Source: Actinomycetota bacterium (GTDB lineage: Bacteria; Actinomycetota; Actinomycetes; Nanopelagicales; Nanopelagicaceae). Taken from it: a stretch of DNA of 47,308 bases. The stretch covers positions 1 to 47,308 of the forward strand of contig WLHB01000006.1 of NCBI GenBank assembly GCA_009702965.1. The letters are read 5' to 3'. Positions 34,377 to 43,783 of the stretch are shown piece by piece. The position numbers were made by a program, and so were the translations under genes. A model generated the notes under the pieces. That model worked only from the letters and a program-made list of their open reading frames with translations, was not told the DNA's origin and did not search any database. How positions within the stretch are numbered: position 1 is the stretch's first letter; the number at the start of each line of letters is the position of its first letter.

Positions 34377-34384
34377 AATGGCTA

Positions 34385-34390
34385 AGGCTA
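34385..34390 (-). promoter_or_regulatory. Possible -10 element for cca
   Basis: TAGCCT on the minus strand, eight bases, ATG 34376. The spacing is longer than in the rest of the set. Confidence 0.4.
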
Positions 34391-34401
34391 GTCCCGAGCA
34401 C

Positions 34402-34407
34402 TACCCT
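34402..34407 (+). promoter_or_regulatory. -10 element of leaderless promoter for the NUDIX gene
   Basis: TACCCT, six bases, ATG at 34414. It argues against the longer frame starting at 34378. Confidence 0.6.
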
Positions 34408-34413
34408 TATGTC

Positions 34414-35016
34414 ATGAACCCGGCACCTAGTGCGGGCAGCGAAGGCATTAAGAAGAAGCGCAGGCGCAAGCGTCCTGCACATCGCGCCCCACAGAATCAC
34501 ACCTCTGGCGAGGTTGATACGACTACGCCAGTAAAAAAAGGTAAGTCTGCTACTCCAAAACCGCCATATGCAAAACGTGTTGATGAAATAAGTGCCGGTG
34601 GATTAGTTATCGATGAGACAAAGACGCAGGGTCTGCTCATTGGACGTCGCGATCATAAAGACGCAACCGGAAAACGTATTCTCTGGTCACTTCCTAAAGG
34701 TCATATAGAAGAAGGAGAGACACCAGAACAAGCTGCGATTCGTGAGGTTGCAGAAGAGACTGGGATAACTTCTGAGATTGAGCGCTCGCTAGGGGTAATT
34801 GATTTCTGGTTTATGGCCGGCGGTAAACGTATTCATAAGACCGTCCATCATTTTCAATTTAAAGAAACTGGTGGACTTTTAGCACCACAAGAATCTGAAG
34901 TTGATGAGGTTGGTTGGTTTCCGTTGAATGAAATCATTGGACTCTTGGCATATCCGGATGAGAAGAAATTAATTGCTCGCACTAAAGCAACGGAAATTTC
35001 TGGTACATCAGAGTGA
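34414..35016 (+). CDS. NUDIX hydrolase (MutT4-like)
   Basis: 200 residues. A basic N-terminal extension (KKKRRRKRPAHR) precedes the NUDIX fold, which begins at ISAGGLVID. The NUDIX box runs from GHIEEGETPEQ to REVAEETGI with all conserved Gly and Glu residues. WSLPKGHIE and HKTVHHF match the mycobacterial MutT4 group. The substrate is a nucleotide or related pyrophosphate, not determined. ATG 34414 is chosen from the -10; an in-frame ATG at 34378 with a weak AAGG is the alternative. It heads the run to murJ. Confidence 0.9.
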   Translation: MNPAPSAGSEGIKKKRRRKRPAHRAPQNHTSGEVDTTTPVKKGKSATPKPPYAKRVDEISAGGLVIDETKTQGLLIGRRDHKDATGKRILWSLPKGHIEEGETPEQAAIREVAEETGITSEIERSLGVIDFWFMAGGKRIHKTVHHFQFKETGGLLAPQESEVDEVGWFPLNEIIGLLAYPDEKKLIARTKATEISGTSE

Positions 35017-36116
35017 GAAAATTTCTCTTCGCCCTCCTTGCTCTCACTCTGGCTGGGTTTTCTTTTCCACAGAGTGCAACCGCGGCCACTCGGACAATTG
35101 AGCTAATTGAAAGACCTCATCAACTTATTGATGGAAGATTTATCGATGATGAACTTGCAACCTTACTTTCTCCTGAAGGTCGCCTTGGCTCATTAGTTTT
35201 CACATCCGTTCCTACTCAAACTCGCTGGATTATTGATGGTGCCTTTCTTGATGAAGTCCAGGCGATGACCGATGGTTACGCACTTGCTGATGAAAGTGAT
35301 GGTCAGGGTGTTGATGTTGCAATTGCATTTCTCGACCAATTAAAGATTGCCACATCTGGTGCGGTAATTACTCCAATTGCTTATGGAAATCCTGATCGCA
35401 CAATCGCAGAACAGCTTGCTCCGAGTGAGTTATCTTTTTACTTTTCATACGGTGCAGAGAGAGTCTCTTTTCATCTAGAACGTACCGTTGCAGTGGATAA
35501 GTCATATGTGGCGAAAGAGCGCGCAAAAATCAGTGGCCCGCTTAGAAAAAACTACACGGTTAATCGACAGGCTATTTCAAAACTCTCCACAGTTGTCACT
35601 GCCCCTGAACTCACACTCTTCCGTGCTCGATTGGCAATTCTTCTCTCTCCATCAATAAATGGTGAACTCTCTGAAAAATTTGCGGCTAACGCAATTGTTG
35701 GAGTTGCCGAACAACGAGCGAAATTGCGAATCAATCCTGGAAAGTACGCCCTCACATCTGAAACCGTTGAGGTTCCGCTGACCCTTGTAAATGGTTTTAG
35801 CTCGGCTGTAACAGTTAATCTGATCTTTCGTTCTTCTAACATCAAAGTCCTTGTCAATGACATGCGTCAGATAACGCTGGCACCTGAATCTCGAACTCAA
35901 TTTGCGGTGCCGTTCACAGTTGTCGCATCGGGGTCAACAAATATCAGTGCAGTTCTCACAAACGCTAAGGGGCAATGGCTTGGTCCATCCTCTAAGTTGG
36001 CTCTAACCATGACTTTGATCGACTCCCGAGTGGCGTGGTTTACAACCGGTGCTGCAGTTCTACTCTTTATTGGTGCAGCGGCGCAAACGTATCGCCGGAT
36101 TAGAAAGGGGCGTTGA
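35013..36116 (+). CDS. DUF6049-like secreted/membrane protein, short form
   Basis: 367 residues. A signal peptide (about 1-24, ending SATAA), an external domain with a VDVAIAFLDQL segment, a beta-rich C-terminal part (ALTSETVEVPLTLVN), and one transmembrane helix near the end (about 340-360) with basic tail RRIRKGR. It lies between the MutT4-like gene and murJ, where mycobacteria have Rv3909 of about 800 residues; this version is less than half that length. GTG start overlaps the NUDIX stop (GTGA). Function unknown, probably envelope-related. Confidence 0.7.
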   Translation: MRKFLFALLALTLAGFSFPQSATAATRTIELIERPHQLIDGRFIDDELATLLSPEGRLGSLVFTSVPTQTRWIIDGAFLDEVQAMTDGYALADESDGQGVDVAIAFLDQLKIATSGAVITPIAYGNPDRTIAEQLAPSELSFYFSYGAERVSFHLERTVAVDKSYVAKERAKISGPLRKNYTVNRQAISKLSTVVTAPELTLFRARLAILLSPSINGELSEKFAANAIVGVAEQRAKLRINPGKYALTSETVEVPLTLVNGFSSAVTVNLIFRSSNIKVLVNDMRQITLAPESRTQFAVPFTVVASGSTNISAVLTNAKGQWLGPSSKLALTMTLIDSRVAWFTTGAAVLLFIGAAAQTYRRIRKGR

Positions 36117-37753
36117 TGAAAAATAATGAACTTTTCCGCGCCTCAGGCGTGATGGCCATTGGAACCATTCTCTCTCGCATCACCGGTTTCTTCCGCGCGA
36201 TTCTCGCCGTTGCAGTTTTAGGTACTGCTCTCCTTGCAGATACATACAACGTTGCAAACACGATGCCTAACATTCTTTACAATCTTTTGGTTGGCGGGGC
36301 ACTCACCGCGATCTTTGTTCCACAATTAGTACGATCTTTCTCTGATGAAGATGGCGGAGATGGTTTTGCTTCACGTCTAGTAACGACCATTTCAGGAATT
36401 CTTTTACTTTTAGTTATTCTCGGCGTTATTTTCGCCCCAGCGCTTGTGCGCCTTTACGCCCCTGAATTTTCGACAGTCGGTTTTGAAACAGAGAATCAGA
36501 TCGCGATTGCCTTCACCCGTTACTGTCTGCCGCAGATTTTCTTTCTTGGGCTCTTCACAATGTTGGGTCAGGTTGCCAATGCTCGGGGCTCTTTCGCACC
36601 GCTTATGTGGGCGCCTATCGCAAATAACCTTGTTGTTATTGTCGTTTTTGCCGGCGTCCTCGTATTCCAGAACTCGGTCACCATTGAGACTATTACGGAT
36701 TCACAGATTCAACTCTTGGGTTGGGGTACAACGCTAGGAATTGTGGTGCAAGCGCTCATTCTTATCCCGGTTGTGAAGCGATCAGGCATTCATCTTCGAA
36801 TCCGCTTTGGTTTACATGGTCTTGGTAAATCATTTTCACTTGCTGGTTGGACACTGGTCTATGTCCTTATCTCACAGCTTGGGTATTTAGTCACCGTTAA
36901 TGTTGCAACGAGCGCTGCTGTGCGAAGCTCACAAGAAGGAATAGCAACTGGTGTTGGATTCACGCCATTTACCGCTGCTTACTACATTATGTTATTGCCT
37001 TACTCAATTGTTACTATCTCGATAGTTACAGCGCTACTGCCACACCTTGCAAAACTTGCGATCGAAAAGAATGTTGATGAAGTTCGTAAACAACTGATTC
37101 GTGCAATTAAAATGGTTGGTGTTGTTACTGTACCAAGCGCGGTTGCGTTATTTTTCTTCGGTCCTTTAATGACTGAATCTCTCTACTTCGGAATCTCTCT
37201 CGATGACTCTCGCTATATCGGACAAGTGCTATCAGCGCTCAGTCTTGGACTTGTCGCATTCTCAATTAATCTCATTCTTATCCGTGGTTTTAATGCATTT
37301 GAAGACACCCGAACGCAAGTCGTTTCGATTTTGATAATCAACATTATCTCTGTTGCTTTATCGTATCTATTTTTATACACACTCAAAAGTCAACAAGTAA
37401 CAATTGGTTTAGGATTGGCCTTCTCTGTGAGTTACATTGTTGGCCTATTCATTACCTTGAGTTTACTTAAAAAACATATTGGTAAACTTGCTGTCGCGAC
37501 CTTTGCTGGTCATCACGCAAAACTCTTCGCCGCATCTTTCTTGGCAATGGCACCTCTCTTTCTTCTCATGTTTTTTCTTGAATGGGAGAGCGCGAATTCT
37601 TCTGTCCTTCTGCGAACTGCTCGCCTCTGCTTTATCTTGGCTGCGAGCGGAGCGCTCTACCTTCTCTTTGCAAAACTCTTCAAGATTGCAGAGATTGCAA
37701 CTCTCGCCGAGTTTGGACGAGGGCTTTTGAAGAAGAGAAAAAACGACTCCTAG
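36113..37753 (+). CDS. murJ: Lipid II flippase MurJ
   Basis: 546-residue integral membrane protein with about fourteen helices. N-terminus [28 protein letters not shown] and the [30 protein letters not shown] segment are diagnostic. It flips lipid II to the periplasmic side for peptidoglycan synthesis. It ends after the membrane domain: the C-terminal pseudokinase and extracellular domain of mycobacterial MviN are absent. ATG overlaps the upstream stop (four bases) and has an AAAGGGG site. Confidence 0.95.
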   Translation: MMKNNELFRASGVMAIGTILSRITGFFRAILAVAVLGTALLADTYNVANTMPNILYNLLVGGALTAIFVPQLVRSFSDEDGGDGFASRLVTTISGILLLLVILGVIFAPALVRLYAPEFSTVGFETENQIAIAFTRYCLPQIFFLGLFTMLGQVANARGSFAPLMWAPIANNLVVIVVFAGVLVFQNSVTIETITDSQIQLLGWGTTLGIVVQALILIPVVKRSGIHLRIRFGLHGLGKSFSLAGWTLVYVLISQLGYLVTVNVATSAAVRSSQEGIATGVGFTPFTAAYYIMLLPYSIVTISIVTALLPHLAKLAIEKNVDEVRKQLIRAIKMVGVVTVPSAVALFFFGPLMTESLYFGISLDDSRYIGQVLSALSLGLVAFSINLILIRGFNAFEDTRTQVVSILIINIISVALSYLFLYTLKSQQVTIGLGLAFSVSYIVGLFITLSLLKKHIGKLAVATFAGHHAKLFAASFLAMAPLFLLMFFLEWESANSSVLLRTARLCFILAASGALYLLFAKLFKIAEIATLAEFGRGLLKKRKNDS

Positions 37754-37758
37754 GTGTG

Positions 37759-37764
37759 TACTCT
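37759..37764 (+). promoter_or_regulatory. -10 element of leaderless promoter for trxB
   Basis: TACTCT, six bases, ATG at 37771, in the 17-base gap after murJ. Confidence 0.6.
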
Positions 37765-37770
37765 GAAGCC

Positions 37771-38691
37771 ATGATTCGTGATCTTGTCATTGTTGGCTCT
37801 GGCCCAGCTGGATATACCGCCGCTATCTACGCCGCGCGAGCACAATTGAATCCAGTCCTTTATGAAGGTTCAGTCACAGCAGGTGGAGCGCTGATGACAA
37901 CAACTGAGGTTGAAAATTTCCCTGGTTTTGTCGATGGAGTTATGGGTCCTGAACTCATGGAGAGTATGCGCAAACAAGCGGCTCGCTTTGGAACAGAGCT
38001 CATCACTGATGATGTTGTTGAAATGGATCTCACGGGAGAAATAAAGACTGTAAAAGATGGAAGTGGGAATGTTGTTCAAGCGCGCGCAGTAATTCTTGCA
38101 ACTGGTTCTGCTTATCGCCATATTGGATTAGCAAATGAAGATCGTCTTTCAGGTCGTGGAGTTTCGTGGTGTGCCACCTGTGACGGATTCTTCTTTAGAG
38201 ATCAGACTATTGCCGTTGTTGGTGGTGGCGATTCTGCAGTCGAGGAAGCAACATTCTTAACAAAATTTGCAAGCAAGGTCGTTCTGATTCATCGTCGCGA
38301 CTCATTGCGCGCATCAAAGATCATGGCAGAGCGCGCACTTAACAATCCAAAGATCGAAATGCTCTGGAATACAGAGGTTGTTGATATTTTGGGTGAGAAT
38401 AAAGTTGAAGCGCTTGCTCTCAAGAACACTGTCACGGGTGAGCTTTCACAGCGCGATTTCACCGGACTCTTTGTTGCTATCGGACATATTCCTCGCAGCG
38501 AACTTATTGTGGGACAGATCGATTGTGATAACGAGGGTTACGTTAAGGTCGAAGGCCGATCCACGAGAACTAATCTCTCTGGTGTCTTTGCGTGTGGTGA
38601 TCTTGTTGATCATACGTATCGCCAAGCGATCACCGCGGCAGGCTCAGGCTGCCAGGCAGCGCTAGACGCTGAAAAATTCCTCTCTCACTAG
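37771..38691 (+). CDS. trxB: Thioredoxin reductase
   Basis: 306 residues. FAD motif GSGPAG at 9-14, redox pair C134/C137 in WCATCDG, NADPH motif [10 protein letters not shown], and second FAD motif FACGDLVD. It reduces thioredoxin with NADPH; trxA is next. A frame open from 37582 overlaps murJ and is not used. In mycobacteria sigM and another gene lie between murJ and trxB; both are missing here. Confidence 0.96.
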   Translation: MIRDLVIVGSGPAGYTAAIYAARAQLNPVLYEGSVTAGGALMTTTEVENFPGFVDGVMGPELMESMRKQAARFGTELITDDVVEMDLTGEIKTVKDGSGNVVQARAVILATGSAYRHIGLANEDRLSGRGVSWCATCDGFFFRDQTIAVVGGGDSAVEEATFLTKFASKVVLIHRRDSLRASKIMAERALNNPKIEMLWNTEVVDILGENKVEALALKNTVTGELSQRDFTGLFVAIGHIPRSELIVGQIDCDNEGYVKVEGRSTRTNLSGVFACGDLVDHTYRQAITAAGSGCQAALDAEKFLSH

Positions 38692-38697
38692 TAATCT
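38692..38697 (+). promoter_or_regulatory. Possible -10 element for a trxA transcript with a leader
   Basis: TAATCT immediately after the trxB stop fits the TANNCT pattern but lies 48 bases from the trxA ATG, which has its own AGGAG site. It would give a leader of about 40 bases. Confidence 0.35.
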
Positions 38698-38745
38698 AGG
38701 TCGTATAGGTTTTCCATTCACAAAAAATAAAACAGGAGTAATTCA

Positions 38746-39066
38746 ATGGCAACAAGCAAAGTAACTACAGCAAATTTCGATGAGGTAGTCCTCAAGAGCA
38801 GTACTCCTGTACTTGTAGATTTCTGGGCTGAATGGTGTGGACCATGCCGCGCAATTGGGCCAATTCTTGAAGATATCTCGAATGAATATGGCGATAAGTT
38901 AAAGATTGTAAAGCTCAACACTGATGAAGAGTCAGCAATTGCTATTAAATATGGAGTTACATCGATTCCGATGTTAAATGTCTATGTAAATGGCGAAGTT
39001 GTAAAGACAATCATCGGCGCAAAGCCAAAGCCAGCTCTTCTTAAAGAGCTTGAAGCATTTATCTAA
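38746..39066 (+). CDS. trxA: Thioredoxin
   Basis: 106 residues with the classical active site WCGPC (C31, C34), the LVDFWAEW strand and cis-proline in SIPML. General disulfide reductase, reduced by TrxB. AGGAG ribosome binding site seven bases before the ATG. Confidence 0.97.
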   Translation: MATSKVTTANFDEVVLKSSTPVLVDFWAEWCGPCRAIGPILEDISNEYGDKLKIVKLNTDEESAIAIKYGVTSIPMLNVYVNGEVVKTIIGAKPKPALLKELEAFI

Positions 39067-39085
39067 ATAGTAAGATCTTTAGATA

Positions 39086-40099
39086 ATGCACCCACCGCTC
39101 ACACCTGATCAGATTCGTTCTTTTCAGCAAGAGCGCGGATTAAATGTAACCGGTCTTCTTGATGTGGCTACAGAGCGCGCTCTTGAAGATGCGCGGTGGA
39201 AACTAGGCGATCGTTCCCTCTATCTGCAGAGTTCTTCTTTAATGCATGGAGATGATGTCGCCGCATTGCAATCACGGCTAACTGAGATGGGTTTTGATTG
39301 TGGACGCGTTGATGGAATGTATGGCCCGCGCACTGAAAAAGCGATCAAGGAATTTCAAAAGTCGGTGGGAGCAAAAGTTGATGGCCGTTGCGGACCCGAG
39401 ACAATCATTGGTCTTATTCGTCTTACAAAAATTGTCTCTGGGGGCGCACCTGCTCAACTCCGTGAAAGTGCTGCAGTTCGCACTCGCGGACCCGCGTTAG
39501 CAAATAAAGTAATTGTTTTAGATCCGGGCAGTAATCCTGGTGAAGATGAAATTGTCTACGACATTGCTGTGCGCATTGAAGGACGACTCTTAGCCCTTGG
39601 CGCAAGTGTTTTTCTTACGCGCGGTGCACACAATTCTCCTGATGAAAGTGAGCGAATCTCGTTTGCTAATGCAAACCCAACAGATCTCTTTATCTCATTA
39701 CATACCGACCATAATCAAAACCCATTAGCCCAAGGTGTAGCAACCTATTTCTACGGTAGTGACGCGCATGGTGTGCACTCTGTTGTTGGTGAGAGATTTG
39801 CATCTTTATTGCAACGCGAAATTTCAGCGCGCACCAGTCTTCTTAATTGCAGAACACATGCCAAAACATGGGATCTTTTACGCCTCACCCAGGCACCGTC
39901 AGTCCGTGTTGATTGTGGGTATTTAAGCAACCCGCATGATGCCAAAAATTTAGCATCTCCTGAATTTCGTGATGCTCTAGCCGAAGCATTCATTATTGCT
40001 ATCCAGCGCCTCTATCTTGCCGCCGAAGATGATGCAAAAACTGGAACGCTGCGACTCTCAGATCTACGTAGCGCAGGTATTCGTCGTGCGGGTTTTTAA
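39086..40099 (+). CDS. cwlM: CwlM-type amidase homologue, probably catalytically inactive regulator of MurA
   Basis: 337 residues, no signal peptide, so cytoplasmic. Two peptidoglycan-binding-like repeats (about 5-35 and 53-112) precede an amidase_3 fold (141-310). In active amidases the first strand reads DPGH; here it is LDPGS, so S149 replaces a zinc ligand. E155 and H206 remain. The catalytic Glu position is D276 (RVDCGYLSNP). In mycobacteria CwlM, phosphorylated by PknB, activates MurA. The C-terminal tail GTLRLSDLRSAG carries candidate phospho-acceptors. Confidence 0.85.
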   Translation: MHPPLTPDQIRSFQQERGLNVTGLLDVATERALEDARWKLGDRSLYLQSSSLMHGDDVAALQSRLTEMGFDCGRVDGMYGPRTEKAIKEFQKSVGAKVDGRCGPETIIGLIRLTKIVSGGAPAQLRESAAVRTRGPALANKVIVLDPGSNPGEDEIVYDIAVRIEGRLLALGASVFLTRGAHNSPDESERISFANANPTDLFISLHTDHNQNPLAQGVATYFYGSDAHGVHSVVGERFASLLQREISARTSLLNCRTHAKTWDLLRLTQAPSVRVDCGYLSNPHDAKNLASPEFRDALAEAFIIAIQRLYLAAEDDAKTGTLRLSDLRSAGIRRAGF

Positions 40100-40148
40100 G
40101 AGAAAATAGCTCACCCAGTAGTTGCCTTGATATGCGACACTTCTCCCT

Positions 40149-41408
40149 ATGTCTGAGATCAATACGCGTTTTCATACAGGGGCGCCACAGAAGCTAGAGG
40201 AGCGCTTTGCCGCTCGCGCTTCACAGATGCTTCCTAGTGAAATTCGATCTCTCTTTGCTGTTGCATCGCGTCCTGAAATTGTCTCGTTAGCTGGCGGAAT
40301 GCCAAATCTCTCTGCGCTACCGATGGATATGATGGCAAGTGTCGTAAATGAACTTATTCTCACTAATGGCGCTGAAGCGCTCCAATATGGAAGTGGTCAG
40401 GGGCACCCAAAACTTCGTGAATTAATCTGCGATGTGATGGCGCTCGAAGGAATTCGTGCCAATGCTGATGACATTGTTGTTACCACCGGATCACAGCAAG
40501 CGTTAGATCTCATCTCTCGAATTTTCATTGATCCAGGTGATGTTGTTTTAGTTGAGGCTCCTTCATATGTTGGCGCGCTCGGCACCTTTCGCCAGTACCA
40601 GGCCTCAGTAGTCCATGTTGAGATGGATCAGGATGGGTTGGTTCCGCAATCACTTCGAGAAGCGATCACCGTGACTCGTGTGGCAGGGCGGAAAATTAAG
40701 TTTCTCTATTTGATTCCAAATTACCAAAATCCTACGGGCGTATTACTCCCTGCCGATCGGCGTACTGAAATTCTCGCAATCTGTCGAGAAGAAGGAATTT
40801 TCGTCGTTGAAGATAACCCATATGGGCTCCTTGGTTTTGATCGTCCCTCACCTAATGCGATGCGTGCAGAAGATTCAGAAAATGTCATCTACTTAGGTTC
40901 ATTTTCAAAGACAATCGCATCAGGGTTGCGCATTGGCTGGGCGTTGGTGCCGCAATCACTCAAAGATAAATTAGTGATCGCCTCTGAATCATCAATTTTA
41001 TGTCCTTCTAACTTCACTCAATTAACAATTGCTAATTACCTCACTCATCAGCCTTGGCGAGATCAAATTGCTAGCTTCTGTGAGGTTTATAAGGTGCGAC
41101 GTGATGCGATGTTGGAATCACTTGATGAGTATTTCCCTAAAGAAGCGACATGGACCAAACCTGGTGGTGGTTTCTATGTCTGGGTAAATCTGCCGCCTGA
41201 AATTGATACCAAGGCGATGATGCCTAAGGCGATCGTTGCAAAAGTTGCCTATGTTCCTGGAACCGCCTTCTACGCTGACGGGTTTGGTTCGTGGTCAATG
41301 CGTCTTTCATATTGCCACCCAACACCAGAGAGAATCCGTGAAGGTGTGAAGGCGTTAGGCCATGTCGTACATCAAGAGATGAATCGTCGAGGCTCAGCCC
41401 TCAATTAA
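40149..41408 (+). CDS. PLP-dependent aminotransferase, class I/II (2-aminoadipate transaminase-like)
   Basis: 419 residues. PLP-contact segments [28 protein letters not shown] and the lysine in [17 protein letters not shown] are all present. Closest in style to LysN/2-aminoadipate and MocR-domain aminotransferases, but without an N-terminal DNA-binding domain. Substrate unknown. It lies between cwlM and convergent parB, with a 15-base overlap at the 3' ends. Start at ATG 40149; only a degenerate GACACT element seven bases upstream. Confidence 0.87.
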   Translation: MSEINTRFHTGAPQKLEERFAARASQMLPSEIRSLFAVASRPEIVSLAGGMPNLSALPMDMMASVVNELILTNGAEALQYGSGQGHPKLRELICDVMALEGIRANADDIVVTTGSQQALDLISRIFIDPGDVVLVEAPSYVGALGTFRQYQASVVHVEMDQDGLVPQSLREAITVTRVAGRKIKFLYLIPNYQNPTGVLLPADRRTEILAICREEGIFVVEDNPYGLLGFDRPSPNAMRAEDSENVIYLGSFSKTIASGLRIGWALVPQSLKDKLVIASESSILCPSNFTQLTIANYLTHQPWRDQIASFCEVYKVRRDAMLESLDEYFPKEATWTKPGGGFYVWVNLPPEIDTKAMMPKAIVAKVAYVPGTAFYADGFGSWSMRLSYCHPTPERIREGVKALGHVVHQEMNRRGSALN

Positions 41409-42257
41409 ATCCACGATGCGCTGGAGATCTTCACTTCCAGCGAATTCAATGGTGATCTTTCCTTTGCCCTTACCTTGCTCGATGCTGACGCGAGTATCAA
41501 GATAATCACTTAATAATTCAGCGCTTGCTAGCGCTGTCCCTGAAGTGCCGACTCGACTCTTTGGTTTTCCGCTCTTTTTCACTGGGTTAGCGGTTGCGAC
41601 AGTTTCTTCTGTTGCGCGAACACTTAGCCCCTCAGCGACAATGCGGTTCGCGAGTTTTTCGATCTCTTTCTCATCGCTCAAACCAAGAAGTGCGCGTGCG
41701 TGTCCTGCTGAGATGACACCTGCTGCAACTTTGCGCTGCACTGATGCTGGCAAATTAAGTAGGCGGAGCATGTTTGAGATGAGTGGACGTGAGCGTCCAA
41801 GTTTTGTCGCTAACTCATCATGGGTGCAACCAAAATCATCAAGTAAGCCAGCGTAAGCAGCAGCTTCTTCTAATGGGTTGAGTTGGCTTCTATGAATATT
41901 TTCAATCAGAGCTTCGCGAAGTAATTCATTATCTGGGGTTTGCCGAATAATGACAGGAATTGTTGTAAGCCCTGCAGCTTTAGCGGCTCGGAATCTGCGC
42001 TCTCCCATAATGAGTTCATAGCGCCCTTCAGAAACTTTTCTCACAACTGGAGGTTGCAGAATTCCAATCTCTTTAATCGATGCGATTAATTCATTGAGCG
42101 CTTCTTCATCAAAGTGTGTTCGGGGTTGGCGAGGATTGGGTGAGATTGATGAAATCGGTACTTCATTCTGTTGCGCAACTTCTGTTGTACCAACAGTGAG
42201 CGATGTTGGAATAAGTGAATCTAAATTTGTGCCGAGCCCGCCGCGTTTTGCACTCAT
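41394..42257 (-). CDS. parB: Chromosome partitioning protein ParB
   Basis: 287 residues. The N-domain contains [17 protein letters not shown] and the CTP-binding [14 protein letters not shown] helix-turn-helix for parS follows ([27 protein letters not shown]) and a C-terminal dimerisation segment ends [20 protein letters not shown]. It loads on parS and spreads as a CTP-dependent clamp. ATG overlaps the parA stop (ATGA). Confidence 0.96.
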   Translation of the reverse strand: MSAKRGGLGTNLDSLIPTSLTVGTTEVAQQNEVPISSISPNPRQPRTHFDEEALNELIASIKEIGILQPPVVRKVSEGRYELIMGERRFRAAKAAGLTTIPVIIRQTPDNELLREALIENIHRSQLNPLEEAAAYAGLLDDFGCTHDELATKLGRSRPLISNMLRLLNLPASVQRKVAAGVISAGHARALLGLSDEKEIEKLANRIVAEGLSVRATEETVATANPVKKSGKPKSRVGTSGTALASAELLSDYLDTRVSIEQGKGKGKITIEFAGSEDLQRIVDLIEG

Positions 42258-43177
42258 GCGATCTCTCCATCTTTCTTGTAATTAATACTGACAACATTTG
42301 AATCAAAATCTGTTACACCTTTTGCTTTGCCACGTTCTGCAATTTCTCGAGCGACCTGCATATATGCAATAGCACCTGGTGATAATGGGTCATATGTCAT
42401 TACAGTTTGATTATATGAAGGTGCTTCAGAGACGCGCACAGCACGTGGAATTGGAATATCAATAAGTTCATTTGGGAAATGTGCTCTGACGTTGGCGGCA
42501 ACATCGTTTGCAAGACGTGTGCGTCCATCAAACATTGTCAGAAGAATTGTTGAGAGATTCAGTGATGGGTTCAATCGTTTCTTAACAACTGCGAATGTTT
42601 CAAGGAGTTGTGATAAACCTTCTAGCGCGTAGTACTCGGCTTGAATAGGAATGAGTAACTCTTTTGCTGCAGCAAAGGCGTTGACGGTAAGAAGTCCAAG
42701 TGATGGTGGGCAATCGATAAAAATGTAATCGTAATTTGCACTCAGCGTCTCTAGCGCTTCTTTTAATTGCAGTTCGCGTGCAACCATTGAAACTAAATTA
42801 ATCTCCGCATTCGCCAGAGATGTATTTGAAGAGATGCAATCAAGTGAAGGAAAGCCTGCAACTTTTTGTACAACGGATGAGATCTCGTGAGTTCCCATCA
42901 AAACTTCATAGATTCCTGCGTTATCACGGTGCGGAACACCAAGGGCTGTGCTGGCATTGCCTTGTGGATCTAAATCGATCACAAGGGTGCGAAGTCCTCC
43001 CATAGAGAGAGCGGCTGCAATATTGACTGTGGTGGTCGTTTTGCCGACCCCACCTTTCTGATTAGCGACGGTGAAGATTCGGGTTGAGGCTGGCTTAGCC
43101 ATCGCCTCTTTTAGCCGCCTGACTCCAACTACAGAGGGTGTTGATGTTTCACGTGAATCATCGTTGCCCTGGCTCAT
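42254..43177 (-). CDS. parA: Chromosome partitioning ATPase ParA
   Basis: 307 residues with deviant Walker [25 protein letters not shown], and [13 protein letters not shown]. An N-terminal extension of about 30 residues contains DSRETS, which is encoded by a parS site. It moves origins apart with ParB. An AAGG five bases before the ATG may serve as ribosome binding site. Confidence 0.96.
   Translation of the reverse strand: MSQGNDDSRETSTPSVVGVRRLKEAMAKPASTRIFTVANQKGGVGKTTTTVNIAAALSMGGLRTLVIDLDPQGNASTALGVPHRDNAGIYEVLMGTHEISSVVQKVAGFPSLDCISSNTSLANAEINLVSMVARELQLKEALETLSANYDYIFIDCPPSLGLLTVNAFAAAKELLIPIQAEYYALEGLSQLLETFAVVKKRLNPSLNLSTILLTMFDGRTRLANDVAANVRAHFPNELIDIPIPRAVRVSEAPSYNQTVMTYDPLSPGAIAYMQVAREIAERGKAKGVTDFDSNVVSINYKKDGEIA
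43145..43160. other. parS site inside parA
   Basis: TGTTTCACGTGAATCA matches the consensus TGTTTCACGTGAAACA at 15 of 16 positions. It encodes DSRET at the start of ParA. Confidence 0.9.
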
Positions 43178-43185
43178 AGCCTTAT

Positions 43186-43776
43186 CTAAGCACCCTTTTT
43201 AATGGCGACGATACGCCCAAGCCCAATTCCCTCTAAAGTGATTTCGTGAAGGGTCGCTCCCTTGACCCCTTCCATCTCAGCCGAGGCGCCTTCGCCCTTC
43301 ATCGCTAAGAGACTTCCCCCGGTTTTGACCATATGCCAGCTCATCTTCTTCAACTTCTCAAGAGGTGCCACCGCGCGAGCGGTGACAAAGTCGGCAGATT
43401 TCTTCACATCTTGGGCTCTTCCGCGAATAACCTCGATATCAAGGCCCTCAACAGCCTCATTCAGAAAGGCGACTCTACGTTCAAGGGGTTCAATAAGGGT
43501 AACTTTGAGATCTGGTCGCGCCAGCGCGATGACAATTCCAGGCAGACCAGCCCCTGAGCCGATATCAAAGAGAGATGCCCCTTGTGGAAGGAGTTGGGTG
43601 ACGGGGAGGCAGTTGAAGATATGGCGCTCCCAGATCCGCTCGCCTTCGCGGGGGCCGATCAGACCACGCTCGATTCCCGCCGTTGTTAGAAAATGGGTGT
43701 AGGCAGCGATCTCTTCAAGGCGCTCTGGAAAGTAGCGCTCAATGAGTGTTTCACGGGAAACATCACTACCGGACAT
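43186..43776 (-). CDS. rsmG: 16S rRNA (guanine-N7) methyltransferase RsmG (GidB)
   Basis: 196 residues, SAM-dependent. FDIGSGAGLPGIVIALARPDLKVTLIEPLERR is the SAM pocket; VIRGRAQDV and VTARAVAPLEKL follow. It methylates 16S rRNA near position 527. The N-terminal VSRET is encoded by a parS site. Nine bases separate its stop from parA. Confidence 0.96.
   Translation of the reverse strand: MSGSDVSRETLIERYFPERLEEIAAYTHFLTTAGIERGLIGPREGERIWERHIFNCLPVTQLLPQGASLFDIGSGAGLPGIVIALARPDLKVTLIEPLERRVAFLNEAVEGLDIEVIRGRAQDVKKSADFVTARAVAPLEKLKKMSWHMVKTGGSLLAMKGEGASAEMEGVKGATLHEITLEGIGLGRIVAIKKGA
43747..43762. other. parS site inside rsmG
   Basis: TGTTTCACGGGAAACA, 15 of 16 against the consensus. About 600 bp from the parA site and about 2.5 kb from oriC. 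Confidence 0.9.
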
Positions 43777-43783
43777 GGTCTAC

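Noticed and set aside
37582-37770. N-terminal extension of thioredoxin reductase
   Set aside because: It overlaps murJ in another frame and bears no resemblance to TrxB; ATG 37771 has a promoter and the family start.
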